Positions 45,681 through 62,472 of a stretch of DNA of 64,000 nt are shown in pieces. The DNA is from Diphasiastrum complanatum. Taxonomy: Eukaryota > Streptophyta > Lycopodiopsida > Lycopodiales > Lycopodiaceae. Below the pieces are notes generated by a model. The model saw nothing but the letters and a program-made list of their open reading frames with translations, ran no database searches and was not told where the DNA came from. Each line of letters starts with the position of its first letter. The stretch's first letter is position 1. The DNA lies in contig CM055097.1 of NCBI GenBank assembly GCA_029204225.1, positions 67,680,972 through 67,744,971 on the forward strand, in the 5' to 3' direction. The position numbers and the translations under genes were made by a program.

Positions 45681-47693
45681 CTATAGAATGATCTCCATCC
45701 TAAGTATAGATCTCCTATCTAAGGTTCTAAAGTATCTTTCATAAATTATATATAGAATAGTGTCCAAATTGGATGCTTCACTATTTCTTACATCAATTTT
45801 ACACATCGAGATATAACTAGAACATGAAGAACCAAATAGAATGTGAATGAAATGATTCCTCAATGTTTCAAACTTTGAACTCTCTGGAAAATTACAGCAA
45901 CCAAACAATAAATGTGAGTGATGACCATTTGCTTGCTTGTCTCCTCCAACTTTGTCCTTTCTTGATATTTCTCCACCATAAAACTCCATGAATGAGCCTC
46001 CATCTCCATCTTGCCACAAGATATCATCAAACCTTGATGACTTGGACATGAATGAGTGACATAATAAACCTCCATTAGCTTCATTTCCATCAGCAAAGCC
46101 AGCCAAGAATGCTAGTACAACTCCAACAATAAGATATTGCAAGACAATGTAGCTAGTTTGTCCATATCTTGACAATTTGCACACATCCACATGAAATAAC
46201 TCAAACATGAGATAGAACAAGTAAAGTAAACTTGAACAACACTTCCTTGCTGCTCCTTTGACCTTATTTGAGTCTTCAATAAGCTGCAAAAACAGATCCA
46301 TAACATCTTTTTCAATTACCTCTCCTTTGATGCTCTTGACTAGCTCCAAATTGCCACCTTTCCTTTTGTGTTGTTGAAGCCCTTTGAGACCAACCTCTTG
46401 ATCTTCCTCTTGACCATCAAAGTCATTGAACAAACTTTGTTTTCCAGATCCATTACTTGCTTTTCCAGTATGAAAACCATGAGAATCAATATCCACTTGC
46501 ATAGCATCATCTACACAAGAAAATTCTCCAAAACATGTGAGTAAAGCAAAATGTGTCGCTTCCACTTGCTTACCTTTCTCTTGATCATCAAAGATATCAA
46601 AGATATGAATATCTTTAGACCTGAACCTCTGAAAATACTCCCTCTCAAACATATGATCTAGATTCAACAAGATCTCATCAATGCTTGATCTCAAATTTCC
46701 ACAAAGGTTAGTGAAAACAATGTCACCAATGTCACCATCATAAATCAAAAGATAGATTCTAAACTTTCCATCCAACATGAAGTAGAGTAAGTGAAGATGA
46801 GTATCAAACCTAATAAATCCAGCCCTCTTGAGTCCATAACAAACCTCACTAAGCTCACCAATGAGATCCCTCTTGCCTTGAAGAAATTGGCTCTCGATTT
46901 GCTCCACGTACTCTTCTCCAACCAACCTTTTGCCATCTCAATTATTAGTGACCAATTCACAATCATAGATTCCTTTGAGTTGATGAAGAGATGTGAGATC
47001 CATGCCTTGGATCTTCCCAAGAACCAATCTTCCATTGCTCTTTCCTTCATAATACTCCCTCTTATTGCATCATAAGAAGTAGAAACCTCAAAAACATTAG
47101 AAGACATGAAATTCTAGTACAACTCCAACATCTATATGATGCAAAACAATGTAGCTAGTTTCACCATATCTTGACAATTTGCACACATTCACTTAAGATT
47201 GCTCAAACATGATATAGAACAAGTAAAGCTCATTTTGTGTAGTTGAAGCTCTTTGAGATCAACCTCTTGATCTTCCACTTGATCATCAAAGCCATTGAAC
47301 AAAACTTATTTTTCAGGTCCATTAATTGCATCCATGAAAACCATCATCCACTTGCATAGCATCATCTACACAAGAAGATTCACCAAAATATGTGAGAAAT
47401 GCAAAATGAGTAACTTCCACTTGCCTACCCTTCTCATCATATGTGAGTCTAGATGACTTGTGTCTTTCCCTTGAGACTCTTCTTGGAACTTGACTTGGAG
47501 AAGCATCTCCACCATCACCATCCAAAGTACCATCAATCACATCATCAACATCAAGACTGTTAGATCCAATGTCCACTCCACCACTTGAAGATACTTTTGA
47601 AAAGTTTCTCTCATAAAAAATTACATCTCTTCCAATGACCACTTTATTGATTGAAGGAATGTTGATTTTGTAACGGTCTCCATCAATTGGCAT
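45681..47693 (-). pseudogene. Rearranged copia pol fragment with internal duplication
   Basis: 47693-47322 encodes the post-integrase linker (YKINIPSINKVVIGRDVIFY, VPRRVSRERHKSSRL). 46925-45681 is a 414-aa frame with RT-like GLKRAGFIRFDTHLH and YFMLDGKFRIYLL. The stretch KQVEATHFALLTCFGEFSC (about 46560) repeats RQVEVTHFAFLTYFGESSC (about 47425). At the DNA level about 46100-46560 and 47110-47410 are related direct repeats. The long open frame is a fusion of rearranged pieces and not a host gene. Confidence 0.7.
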
Positions 47694-47699
47694 ACTTTT

Positions 47700-48366
47700 C
47701 CTTGGAGCTTTAGTTGGCGTTTTCCATTCAAAGATGCTCTTTTAAACATTTTCAAAATTGATTCAGGCTTGATGCAACTTAATGAAGTGATGGAGATCTT
47801 GACGGTGCATAGAGTGATCTACAATAGCTCCCATTCAACTGACACATGACCACTCCTTGTAGGTTTTTTTGGCTGATCTATTTGCTAGTGTGTCTATCAA
47901 ACAATTATTAATTTGATTCTCAAGTGGAGAGGGCTTTAATCTCGGTATAAGGCATGTTTCAGACCAGAATACATGGTTAATGCACTGACAATGCACTTTG
48001 GTACTAGGCATCAAGGTTTCACATCAATTTTTGAAGAAGCATGTGTTCTGTATGCAGAGGAATATAGCGGGTTCCTTCTAGTTCACGCGAAACAGTAGGT
48101 TGAATTCTTGTTCTGATCCTCGGACATAAGCATTTTATCATATTTTCAACAGCCGTTTTACTCCATACATAAATTTGAACCTTCTAGAAAGGCATGAAGT
48201 TAGTTCTTTGAATCCCCTGTCCTCACTATCTTTCTCCTTGGCCGTCTTGGCAAAGCCCTTTCCAAGCTTCAATTCAAATCAATCGAAGAAAAGTGAATAT
48301 TTGATCAACATTGAAAGAAGCGCAAAGAAAATCTCACTAATTTTTCTTTGCAGCAGCTAATTCATT
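47700..48366. other. Intergenic, nothing recognised
   Basis: No coding or structural signal identified. Confidence 0.4.
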
Positions 48367-48754
48367 CACACCAATCAAATCTCATAACAGAATGGTTTGC
48401 AACATAGTGATGGTAGACATGGCATCATCTCAGTGCTCAATGCGCCAACGTGCTATAAATTTTGCTTAGTAGCCACTCTTAGATCACATATTTTACAAAA
48501 TACAAAATGGCAGAAGAAGCAGATCGATTCAAACGAAATTATATTGCGAGTTTAAAAAGACAATAAAATCAGCAGGGAGGGTGACAGAAAGCAGAAGAGC
48601 GCAATGGTGAGGGCGGGTTGGCACTTGCGATTTTCTCTAGGAGGAGGAGAATGCAGAAGAAAGAGAGAAAAGGAAGCAAGGGTGAGAGAGAGAGAGAGAG
48701 AGAGAGACCCGTCTGCTGCTCCCGATAGAGACCCGCCTTCTGCTCGTGATCCAC

Positions 48755-49036
<282 letters not shown>

Positions 49037-49445
49037 TGAAATTTGAAATGTGTGTGTGTGAGGTTCACACCAATCAAATCTCGTAACAGAATGATTTGCA
49101 ACATAATGATGGTAGACATGGCATCATCCCGGTGCTCAATGTGCCAACGTGCTATAAATTTTGCTTAGTATCTACATCCGCTCTTAGATCACATATTTTA
49201 CAGAATACAAAATGGCAGAAGAAGTAGATCAGTTCAAACGAAATTATATTGCGAGTTTAAAAAGGCAATAAAATCAGCAAGGAGGGTGACAGAACGCAGA
49301 AAAGCGCAATGGTGAGGGCGGGTTGGCACTTGCGATTTTCTCTAGGAGGAGGAGAATGCAAAAGAAAGAGAGAAAAGGAAGCAAGGGTGAGAGAGAGAGA
49401 GAGACCCGTCTGCTGCTCCCGATAGAGACCCGCCTGCTGCTCGTG

Positions 49446-49668
<223 letters not shown>

Positions 49669-49698
49669 AAATGAAATTTGAAATGTGTGTGTGAGGTT

Positions 49699-50289
49699 AA
49701 AAAAAATAAGCTTGATGTGTGTGGGCAAAGAGTAGGCCATAGGCGTGACATAGGGTTCTAGACTTAGTTAACACCACCATTACACTCTTTTTCTAAAATA
49801 TATTCATATATATAGATTCGAGAGGTGAACAACAGAAGAAATAAGTAGACCAAAGATTGAGAGATTAAGGAACCAAGGACAATCAAAAGAACAGAAGGGA
49901 GGTGTGTGAATTATTGGTAACAGATGGGTGTTATCTTAGGATATTGATGGAGGAAAAGAAAGATGAATATAATAATATGAAAAAGAATGAAGGCTAAGCT
50001 GATATTGATGATGATGGAGATGGAGATGAAAACACGGATGGAGACGATATAAAAAATGGAATTTTTTTTTCAACAAGACTGGGAACTAACTCTTACCCTC
50101 CTCGCAGTAGTTGAATCATGGTCTGATGGAACTTCTCTAAGTCCTACGAGGGTTCGTTTTGAGCCGATTGTCAAGAATTGAAAATTTTTGCTAAAATCGA
50201 GCACTTTTTAGGACTGTTTCTCTAAGATTTCAAGATAAATGAACCTACATAAGGCTCCAAGAGTGATTGATTGATTGATACAACCTATC
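49699..50289. other. Intergenic, purine-rich, nothing recognised
   Basis: No domain or repeat identified besides A/G-rich stretches (49835-50060). Confidence 0.4.
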
Positions 50290-51060
50290 TACTACTCACA
50301 AGATCTTGATCTAGAAAAGCAATATTGGATGCCACAATCAAAAGCAATCAAAACCATTGATCAAACATGGAAATACGACCTCACATATGTGTGGTACAGA
50401 CTCCAGTACAGCCTATTATCAGAGATTAAGTGGAATCAAGTTTAGATACCAAATCATTCACAAAAACTCAAGACAAATGTGTAGAAAACTCAAGATTGCC
50501 AATTTGCTCCAAAAATTCTATCTCCTCACTATGGAATGGTGAATAGTATATACAAAAGCTTGAAGCTAGGTGAAAATCCAGCGTGTAATAAGGAATATGA
50601 TTGACCATTTTCACCCTAATTTGTCAATCTTGCCTAACCTAGAATTTTGCCAAGTTGGTCGCTAGGTTGGTTATCCACCTCCATGATTCAAGGAATTTGG
50701 CCCTATAGTTTAGGAATTATGTCCAAACAAACCTAACTAACCCTATGAATGATATCTAACCTATCTAGGGTAGCCTACACATGTGGCAACATGACTCTTG
50801 TGGGACCCACCTATGTACAATCTACATGGTTTTGATCAAGCTAGATTTGCCAATTTTTGGCTATCTCTCACAACATGGAACAACAAAGAGGATGGCAATA
50901 CCAACTATACAACCTATATCCAATGTTGTTCACAAAAGGCCTTGAACCTATCTTTCTTCTTTTTGACAAAAGATGAAGGCTCACCTTGATCTTGACCCTT
51001 TGACCATTTTCCTTTGCCTTTGTCCGAATCTGGGCGAAACAAAAGTATTTTGAATTGCAA
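50290..51060 (-). mobile_element. Copia LTR plus gag fragment, minus strand
   Basis: The reverse complement of 50290-50930 aligns along its length with 57915-58460 (gttgaatrgtcaat-like start excluded; shared blocks gcaaatctagc, catgtagag, catgctgga-/cacgctgga-, tccacctaacttcaag, gagtttttgtga). 51060-50935 encodes KGKGKWSKGQDQGEPSSF, as in the gag at 56025-56090. It is an antisense copy of the copia family at 55.9-58.6 kb. Confidence 0.7.
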
Positions 51061-52300
51061 CCAACGTCTTGCACCCACCACATGTTAGGGTTAGGTTACT
51101 ACCTAATTTTGGATAAACCTAAGTTGGAAACATGAGCTACCACTATATGTACTCATTCTATGCTCATTTGTAAATTATGAAGAGAAGAGAGTTTGTGTGT
51201 CATTTCGTAGAAATCCGAGAGCTTAAGCTTTCTTGTGTGTAGAATCTCTTGTATTTTCTCTGTGAAAACACATAGTTTTTTACTTATTGTGTCATAAATG
51301 ACTTGTGTTTGATCATTGATTTTATCTTGTGTTCATGAGCTCTTGTCTAGGTCCAAATCTTGTTTGGTAGCTCTCTAAATTTCAAGTTTGATCATATAGA
51401 TTTGGTAGTGTACAATCTCACACTTTTACGATCTCTTCAGCATCCTCCACACATGCTAAATTTAACATAATACATTATATTTGTAGTGATTACACAATCC
51501 CAAGAACTCAAACAATTCTTTGATTGCTCACGATTTTGGTGAGAGCTATGTAGTTGTAATTTTACCTTTCTTTGTTTAGCCATGGAACCTTGGCATCAAA
51601 ATTTTGTCCTCACTTTTATTGGGATCATTAGATCCTTGAGATTGGTCATCTAAGTTTTCTAGTACTGACTTTGGAACTATACACAACCTTTTCATTTCAT
51701 CAAGACTTTAATTGATTTGGTTGATTGTCTAGTTTGACTACCTTGTACCTCGACCTTTCCTTAGGTAGTTTCTCATATCCAATCACGAGTTTTCTCTATA
51801 AATAGTTGAGGTGGTAGGACTTGATTAGGGACTAACTTGTCTCTACCTGAGTATTCCATAATGATATTGTTGTTCTTAAAATGGCCTCATCCATCAATAA
51901 GTCCCATTGATGGTTGGTTGGTTTGACCGATTTTTCTCTTGTCATGGTAGTCTCCAAGATAGGCTGCTTGTTTATTACAATTTTACTATTCATGCTATGC
52001 GTATTAGTCCTAGGCCCTTTTAGACTCAATTAGTCATGCATGATCTACATGCCAAAAACAATTCTCATTCATATACACTTGATCTTTGATATCAGGGGGA
52101 ATACGATCAGGAGGAGCTAATTCAAATCAAATTGTTGTGATAACAATTTTTTTGGCTATGAAACTTTGCTTATTTTTTTTCGCTTAAGAGAATGCAATCA
52201 CTATTGTTAGAGTATTGCCAAATAGCGCACGCACCAACTGAACTTCAAGCGAAAAGGTTGTACTAAAAATATTTCATAAAAAAGAACAAGACTCCAGAGT
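51061..52300. other. Intergenic, probable retroelement untranslated sequence
   Basis: No coding domain found. Confidence 0.35.
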
Positions 52301-52304
52301 AAGA

Positions 52305-52440
52305 GCGGCGGCCAGTGGCAGCAATGGGCAAGCATGCATGAAGGGGTGAATCGCGATTGTGGTAGCAATGGGTAGGCAGGCAGGAAGGGGTGCATAACGA
52401 CTGTGGCAGCAAGGGGCAGGCAGGCAGGCAGGCGGCTCTC
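52305..52440. repeat. Minisatellite, ~48-bp unit
   Basis: Three imperfect copies of a unit containing tggyagcaakgggyaggc, aggaaggggtgmat and cgattgtgg, ending in a (cagg)n run. Confidence 0.7.
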
Positions 52441-55079
<2,639 letters not shown>

Positions 55080-55132
55080 ACACACACACACACACACACA
55101 CATTCTTAAAGACCCACTCTAACCCGTACCCT

Positions 55133-55166
<34 letters not shown>

Positions 55167-55253
55167 CACGCACACAAATACACATACACATACACACAAA
55201 CACACGCACAACACACAATGCGCACACCCACAAACACACGCAGACCCACACAC

Positions 55254-55289
<36 letters not shown>

Positions 55290-55480
55290 TCGCAAACACA
55301 CACATGCACACACACACACCCAGCCTAAGCCTAAAGCCTAAAGCCACAACCTAATCCTAATCCACAACCCACACACACACACACACTCCCTAAACTCACA
55401 CACACTCCTAAACATGTCCCCCCCCCCCCCCCCCCCCCCCCCACACACACACAAAGCCATTAGGACACATACACACACAC
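55080..55480. repeat. (CA)n-rich low-complexity block with poly-C
   Basis: Several CA tracts (55080-55100, 55134-55166, 55255-55288) with related CACACG/CAAACAC variants, followed by a run of 25 C (55418-55442). Confidence 0.95.
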
Positions 55481-55530
55481 ACATGCAAGCGTGCCTGCAC
55501 ACGTCTGGCATTGATGCACGTCTGGCATTG

Positions 55531-55574
55531 ATGCATGTCTGCCATTGCCCATCAACGACAGGCACTCTTTACTA

Positions 55575-55641
<67 letters not shown>

Positions 55642-55681
55642 ATAGAGTGCCCGTCGTTGACGGGGCAATGGACGGCCGATG
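55531..55681. repeat. Inverted repeat around an (AT)n tract
   Basis: ccattgcc-catcaacgac, ggcactctttactagt before and actatactaa-/agtatagagtgcccgtcgtt, gacggggcaatgg after a 58-bp (AT)n tract (55577-55635). The arms are about 42 bp with few mismatches. With the AT core the whole block can extrude as a cruciform; it could be a small inverted-repeat element. Confidence 0.8.
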
Positions 55682-55763
55682 GCGTGGGCAGCCGACGGGT
55701 GACCGCGATGATCTGGGTGACGGCCAGTTTAGGAGGAAGCCAATGGTTGTCAACGGGTGGCCG

Positions 55764-55765
<2 letters not shown>

Positions 55766-55803
<38 letters not shown>
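55766..55803. repeat. (TG)n microsatellite
   Basis: About 38 bp of TG. Confidence 0.95.
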
Positions 55804-55813
<10 letters not shown>

Positions 55814-55900
55814 GAGTGCATGTGTTTATGTATGTGTGTATTCGTGAGAGTGCATATATCTCTGCATGCGTGTGGGTAGTCTTTTGCTATTCAAAAGACT

Positions 55901-57290
55901 TTGCCAAGTATTGTGGATTTGCAAGAGATCTTGGTGAATGAGGAGTATAGGCTTCAATCAAGAGGAGGTGGATCTACATCGACATCTCATTATGAAGAGG
56001 ATGGTATGTTCATCAAAGGCAAGTTCAAGGGCAAAGGCAAAGGCAAGTGGTCTAAAGGGCAAGATCAAGGTGAGACTTCTTCTTTTGGCAAAAAGAAAGA
56101 TAAGTCTAAATTGAAATGCTTTTATTGTGGAATCAAAGGGCATTTCACAAATGAATGTTTGAAGAAGCAAAGAGATGAAGGTAGCAAGCAAATCAACTTT
56201 ACTACTAATGATGAGGATCTAGGTGGTTGTGATTCTCTTTTGATGTGTTCTTCAAGTCCAATATCAAGTGAAGGTGACAAAGATTCATGGTAGATTAATA
56301 GTGGAGCTAGTTCACACATGAGTTCTTTATTTCTTTGGTCACTTATGATGGAGCCAAGAAAGCAATTCACATGGCCAATGGTGGTGAGTGTGTGATATTT
56401 GTCTCTCTACTTGTAGGAAAGCAAGACTTGATGGTGTTCTTTACATTCCTTCACTTTCAAAGAATTTTCTAAGTGTTGGTCAAATGATAGAGAAAGGATA
56501 CATGGTAAAGTTTGGTGGTGATGCTTGTTTCATTACAAAGGAAGAAATCTTGGTTGCTAGGGGCAATAGACAAGGTAGACTTTTCAAGCTTGATGCTTTT
56601 GTTATGGCTAACAAAAAGAATGGAATGGAAAAGGAGATTGGTCTCAACTTTCCAAAGTTACCTTTTAGCATCAATAAGATTGGTGGATCTTATGAAAAGT
56701 CTAAAAAGCTTCCTTGTGCTAGATCTAGGTCAAGATCTAGTATGCTTCTTGGAGATGTTCATCTTTGTGCTAACTTGGCTAGTCTTGAGGATAATGATGG
56801 TGTTTCAATGGTTCTTCATGGCAAGTGCAAGCATGCAAAAGGTAAGGAAAGAGCTAACTTCATCAAAGGAGGTGAAGGTTCTTCCTTGGAAAAGATGGTT
56901 GTTAATGATTTCTTTGATCATATGGAAAAAGATGTTGCTAGGTGTATATTTCATGAAGGAGATGGTTCTTCTACATTCTTTTGTTATGATTCCAAGAAAG
57001 TCATTTTTCCAGCAAGTGGAGTCACATGTCTTCATAAAGAGAGTAGATCAAATGGTTCTATCAAGAGACTTGGTGAGGGAGATAGTCACAAGTCAAGGAG
57101 AAGAGAAGTATGTGAAGAGTTCAAAGTAGGATGTACTTTGAATGATGTCATTGTGAATGATAGTGAGGAAGAATCATTATCATGTGAGTCATTACCTAAA
57201 ACATTGAGTAGAAGTTCTTGTTTGAAAAAAGAGAGTACTTCAATCATCCTTATGTTGAAGGTACTAATCATTTTGTGTGAAGAATTGTAA
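55901..57290 (+). pseudogene. Copia gag-protease fragment
   Basis: Gag end with a basic stretch (KGKFKGKGKGKWSKGQDQGE) and CCHC knuckle CFYCGIKGHFTNEC, then a stop followed by INSGASSHM (protease), then GVLYIPSLSKNFLSVGQMIE and KFGGDACFITKEEILVARGN. A further 230-residue open frame (SRSRSSMLLGDVHLCANLAS to LCEEL) lies where pre-integrase and integrase should be but matches neither; it may be a filler sequence in a non-autonomous element. Runs straight into an untranslated/LTR region. Confidence 0.8.
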
Positions 57291-57914
57291 AAAATATCTT
57301 TTGATGTTGCCATTTGGGGGCTATGCTCACCTTATTTCTTTGTGCATATCTAAGGCATGTGAATTGAGCATTTAACCTTGTAGAATAGGTCGAGTTTGAG
57401 TTAGGTAGATCTAATTTTGTTGACATGCAAAGACTTAGGTGACATGCAAATGTCAGTTGACATGCATAGTTAGATTGCATGCAACATGCAAATCAGTATA
57501 CATGATCTACACATGTCCAGTTCATCTAGGGAAGTGACATGTAGTCCATGCAACATCATGCATGTAGTTTAACATGTGGATCCATGATATTAGAGTTAAC
57601 TAAGAGTTGTGGATCAACCATTGCTCACATGCAAATCCAACTTGGAGCGAGAATCATCATGTAGGGAATTTGGCAAATAGATAATTCTCTCTCTACTCGA
57701 GCAATATTGGTTGTACATTTACTCTCTACCTGAGAGCAAGTAGATTTTCCCATAATGAGCACTTAGAAACTTTTTTTGGTCATTATCTCTCATAGTGAGT
57801 ACTTAATTTTTTGAGCTTGTGACATACTTTTTCTTGAATTGTCAAGTAATTTGTTCTTTGATCATTCATGTGCAATCACAACACCTCACAAGATCTATGA
57901 AAAATAGCCTATTT
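57291..57914. other. Spacer before LTR
   Basis: No coding signal. Short repeats of gacatgcaaa-type words (57420-57500). 57815-57880 resembles 63720-63790 (gacatacttt/gacatgcttt, cttgaattgtcaagtaat, gatcattcatgtgcaatcac). Confidence 0.4.
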
Positions 57915-58582
57915 TGGCAAATCTAGCCATGTAGAGCTTTGTAAATATTGTGTATAATTGGGTTCCACACATGGAAGGCCAAGATGCCATGTGGTAACCC
58001 ACTCCTAATGTAGGTTAGGTCAAGTCAAGAGAGTTCTTCATGTCTATTTGGTGGTCATCCCTACTTTATAAGACCTACACCTAAGTTTAAGGTGAAAATT
58101 TGACCAACTAGCTACCTACCAAGCATCACTCTAGGATCTAGGCTAGGGTTTCATTTTAGGGAAAAAAGAGTGAGTTAACTTCCTTATTACATGCTGGAAA
58201 TCCACCTAACTTCAAGAAGGAAGTCAAATTTGCTATGTATTCCAAGCTCCCATAGTGAGAAGATAGAATATTTTTGGAGCTCATTGGCAATCTCAAGCTA
58301 GTTCACTATGTACATTGAGTTTTTGTGATCCAAATGAAACCAAATCAATTTCTACTTGTTTATCAGGTTGAAGGCCATACTACAGCCTGTAGTACACATG
58401 TTTGGACTCGGATTTGAGTCTTTGATCTTGTTTATTGATTATCCATACTTGTTATGTGTCAAATTGCTAATCTAGATCAAGATTTATTGTCTAGTTTTTT
58501 GATGCATTGTTAAGCACGCACATAATCTCTCTTGTGGATCTTCTAAGGTCCATTTTTGGTCCTCCAAGTACCATACTTTTAC
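57915..58582 (+). repeat. Copia 5' LTR
   Basis: Ends ...cttttaca just before the primer site. Homologous to the antisense copy at 50290-50930. The start is approximate. Confidence 0.6.
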
Positions 58583-58583
58583 A

Positions 58584-58595
58584 TGGTATCAGAGC
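58584..58595 (+). promoter_or_regulatory. Primer-binding site (initiator tRNA-Met type)
   Basis: TGGTATCAGAGC, directly after the LTR end. Confidence 0.88.
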
Positions 58596-59359
58596 CAAGT
58601 ACAAGGGCTTTGATCTTAGATCCATTCAAATCCATTTTTAGCAAATTTGTGTGCTAAAAACTAGTCTTGTGAGGGCGAGTTTGGTGCTAAGTTTTGGTGG
58701 TAGGAATTGATCCTAGACTTCTTTAGGATCAAATTTCATACTGGTCCCAGACGTGGGCACTTCTGAACCAGCATTAAATGCACTACATTCATTTGGTCAC
58801 TGTAAATTCAATTTGTGAGCTGTTGGTGTAATTTTTGGTGGAAATCCTAGGATAATCTACCAAGATCATTTGCCATTGATTAGATTTGAATTTGTTTCAC
58901 AAAATCTAATTAATCTAGGCTGAGATCAAGTCCTATTAAGGTTAAAACAGGTCTTGAAAGTACACCAAGAAGGAAGTAAGAGATTAAGTCAATTTTTTGT
59001 CCAAAAATAGCCAAAATTGGCAAGATTTGATTGTAAGTAGATTTCACATCATCTTATCTTCATTCCAACTTTGTGAGAGAGTGTTAGAACTGAGATTATA
59101 AGTCCATTTGTTGGATTAGAAATCTATTTTGAGTGAAACACTACAAGAAAGAGACCTTAGTGAGTTTCTAGAGATAATCAAATCCATTTCTTGGCAAGAT
59201 TTGTTTGAGAGTAGTTTTCACTTCATCTTATCTTCATTCTAGCTTTGTGAAGGAGTGATAGAACTGTGATTATAAGTTCATTTGTTGGATTAGAAATCAA
59301 ATTTGAGTGAAACACTGCAAGTGTGAGACCTTTGTGAGTTTCAAGTCAATCAAATCTAG

Positions 59360-60573
59360 TAAGATGGGATCTGCTGGAGCATACCTTCTAGAAGCTAGTG
59401 AGAGATTGAATTCTACAAATTATGCTATTTGTAAGGTTAGGATAGAGTCACTCTTGGTGCTCCAAGACCTTTATGAGTTCTTGATTGAAGATGAAGATGA
59501 ATCTCTAGGTGCACAAGAGTTAGCTAGATACAAGAAGAGATTTAGGCTTGCACTTCATTGTGTGAAGATGAATGTGAGAAATGATTTGTTGAGAGAAGTA
59601 TCAGCATGTACTAGTGCTAAAGAGGCTTGGGAGTCTTTAAAATCAATCTATGAATCTAGTAATACTTCAAGAGTAATCATGCTTAGAAATCAGATTTTGC
59701 AAAGCATGAGGAGAAGTCAGGAGAGTGCACAGGATTATGTACTCGAAATCCAGTCTCCAAATAGGGAGTTGGCTTCCATTGGAGAGAAGATTCATGATGG
59801 AGAGCTTGTAAAAATTGTTCTTAATGGCCTAGGAGATGATTTGAAAATTTGGTCCAAAGTTTTTCCATCCAAGACACTTTGCCAACTATAGAAAAACTTC
59901 ATAGTGCATTAGTGGCTGAAGAGTGTAGGATGCTCCACACCAAGGCAAGAATGAGTTCATTGCCTTTGCAAGAGGGGATGAGAAAGCCAATTTCTCACTC
60001 AAGGGCAAAAAGAAGACCAATGGAAAGAAGAAGCATCCCAAGGAGGCCAAAAAAGAGGATGATGCATCAAGCTCAAAGGACAAGTCAAAGCAAAAATGTT
60101 TCTTTTGTGGAAAGAAGAGGCATTATGCATCCGAATGCTACAAGAGGCTAAGGGCAAAAGAGGAGGAGGACAAACAAGGGACCCTTGCTTATGAAGAGGA
60201 TGGATATGAGGATATCTCATCTTTGATGGCATCTACATCCACTCCAACAAGCAAAAGCAACTCAAAGGACACTTGGTGGATTGATAGTGGGGCTAGCTCC
60301 CACATGACTTTTCAAAAGGACACATTCTCAACCTTACACTCTTTCAATGGTGCTAATATAATTGTTTCTTTAGAAAATGATCAAGAATGTAAGATAGATT
60401 TTATTGGTACCATCTCATTAAGTCTAGGATCTAGCAAAAGGATGGATCTAGACAATGTCCTTTTTGTACCATCAATTACCAAGAGCTTGCTTAGTGTTGG
60501 ACAACTAATGGATGATGGTTTGGATGTTCACTTCAAGCATGGAGTTTGTTCCATATTTACTAAAAAGTACTAA
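59360..60573 (+). pseudogene. Copia gag and protease
   Basis: Gag starts MGSAGAYLLEASERLNSTNY and shows the UBN2-type helical domain (ARYKKRFRLALHCVKMNVRN, SAKEAWESLKSIYESSNTSR). A frameshift near 59860 leads to the knuckle CFFCGKKRHYASECYKRL, then DTWWIDSGASSHMTF (protease) and VLFVPSITKSLLSVGQLMDD. It ends at 60573 in the start of an LTR-like repeat; integrase and RT are absent. Confidence 0.88.
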
Positions 60574-60870
60574 AGTGAACTGTGACATGGTCTACGTCAA
60601 ACGGAGCAGTGTGGATGGACCTCGAACTCGAAGACTTTGAATTCGAAGTAGGTCCAAGAAGATGTAGAACTCGAAGACCTTGAACTCAAAAAGTTCGTTG
60701 TCCATCCTGTTTCTGCTCTAGTTGATTGACAACATAGACATTCAACTTAGGCTACAATGTTGTTGTAGAGAGAGAGATAGAGAGTTCGTATTTACATAGT
60801 GTACTGGTGCTCATGAATTGAGACGAACTCAAAAGATTTGTGTTCTGATGACTCAAATTCTAACGATGTC
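60558..60870 (+). repeat. LTR-like repeat, copy 1
   Basis: Matches 61893-62355: ttactaaaaagtactaaagt, cctcgaactygaagactttg, gatgtagaactcgaagacc, ttctgctctagttgattgac, tagtgtactggtgctca. Contains only a short GA run. Confidence 0.88.
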
Positions 60871-61892
60871 AGTGGAGGCAGCCTTAAAGTTTAAATCCTT
60901 GACCATGCTATTATGATGCATATACAAGATGATCTCATGTTTAAGTGTCCTAATCTTTGACGCCATGATTGGGCATTTGAAGTACTCACATTAGTGGAAA
61001 GTGCATATTTGGTGTATAGACTAGTAAGAATGTCACATGCCCCTTTGGAGCTGGAACAATTAGCTACATGAGCTATTTGGGAATCTTTAAGATTTAGAGA
61101 TACAATGGCAAGAGCTTTGCCATCCTTAGATTCCTAGGCGGTCAGCATGTCAGGTTCAGCCAACTTGGCTATTATATCGTTGATGTATCCCTAGAGGTTT
61201 TTTTTTCTATGAGTATCATCTTTATCTTGAACTTCCACATGTGGAAGTCATCACCGTTGAACTTGTTGATCAAGCGGATTTATGAAGATGTTCCTTCCAC
61301 GATGTATGATCCAAGTATAGTAAAACAACATTATAGGCTCTTTACCAAACTACAACATCAACATTGACTTAGATTGAATGGAGGAATGTATGGTAGGTAT
61401 CAGAGACAACCATGAAGGGAGCGAAACAATTAGGCATATGAGACAACCACATTTCCTTTGAGATTAGACATTCTGAATTGAGTGAGTGTCAATTGAGAAA
61501 AAAAATTATCAGAAAGCATTCGTAGTGCAATACACATAAGAAAAATAGAGAATTTGAATTAAGCTGTTGTGAATACAACGATCAGATCGTGATCCTATGC
61601 CCAAGAATGGTTCACAGTAGTGGTGCACTATGTGCAGTGATCTTACTTAGCTAGCTACAAATTAAATAACTATCTCTATTTCTTGAATGACTTTCATTCT
61701 CTCAAATATCTCTGATTCTAAGAAATCAGATAATTAAGACACAATGGAGTTCGCGCAAGAACTTTGATTCACTCTTCTCCACTCTTGTCTCATCATATCA
61801 TCTCACTCTACATATGCTCGTGTATTGTCATTATGTATATAGACATGAAGCAGTTACAATGATTGCATGGGCAATGAGCATGAAATAGTTCA
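60871..61892. other. Between the two LTR-like repeats, nothing recognised
   Basis: About 1 kb without retroelement domains. A non-autonomous element or flanking DNA are both possible. Confidence 0.4.
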
Positions 61893-62405
<513 letters not shown>

Positions 62406-62407
62406 CA

Positions 62408-62419
62408 TGGTATCAGAGC
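62408..62419 (+). promoter_or_regulatory. Primer-binding site (initiator tRNA-Met type)
   Basis: TGGTATCAGAGC after LTR copy 2, so copy 2 served as a 5' LTR. Confidence 0.85.
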
Positions 62420-62472
62420 TTTGTTGAGGTAAGGTGTTTGCCTTGTATTTGATTTTGAAAATCCATTTGCAA

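Noticed and set aside
45681-46925. Host gene for a 414-aa protein
   Set aside because: Contains copia RT and linker words and an internal duplication with 47.1-47.4 kb.
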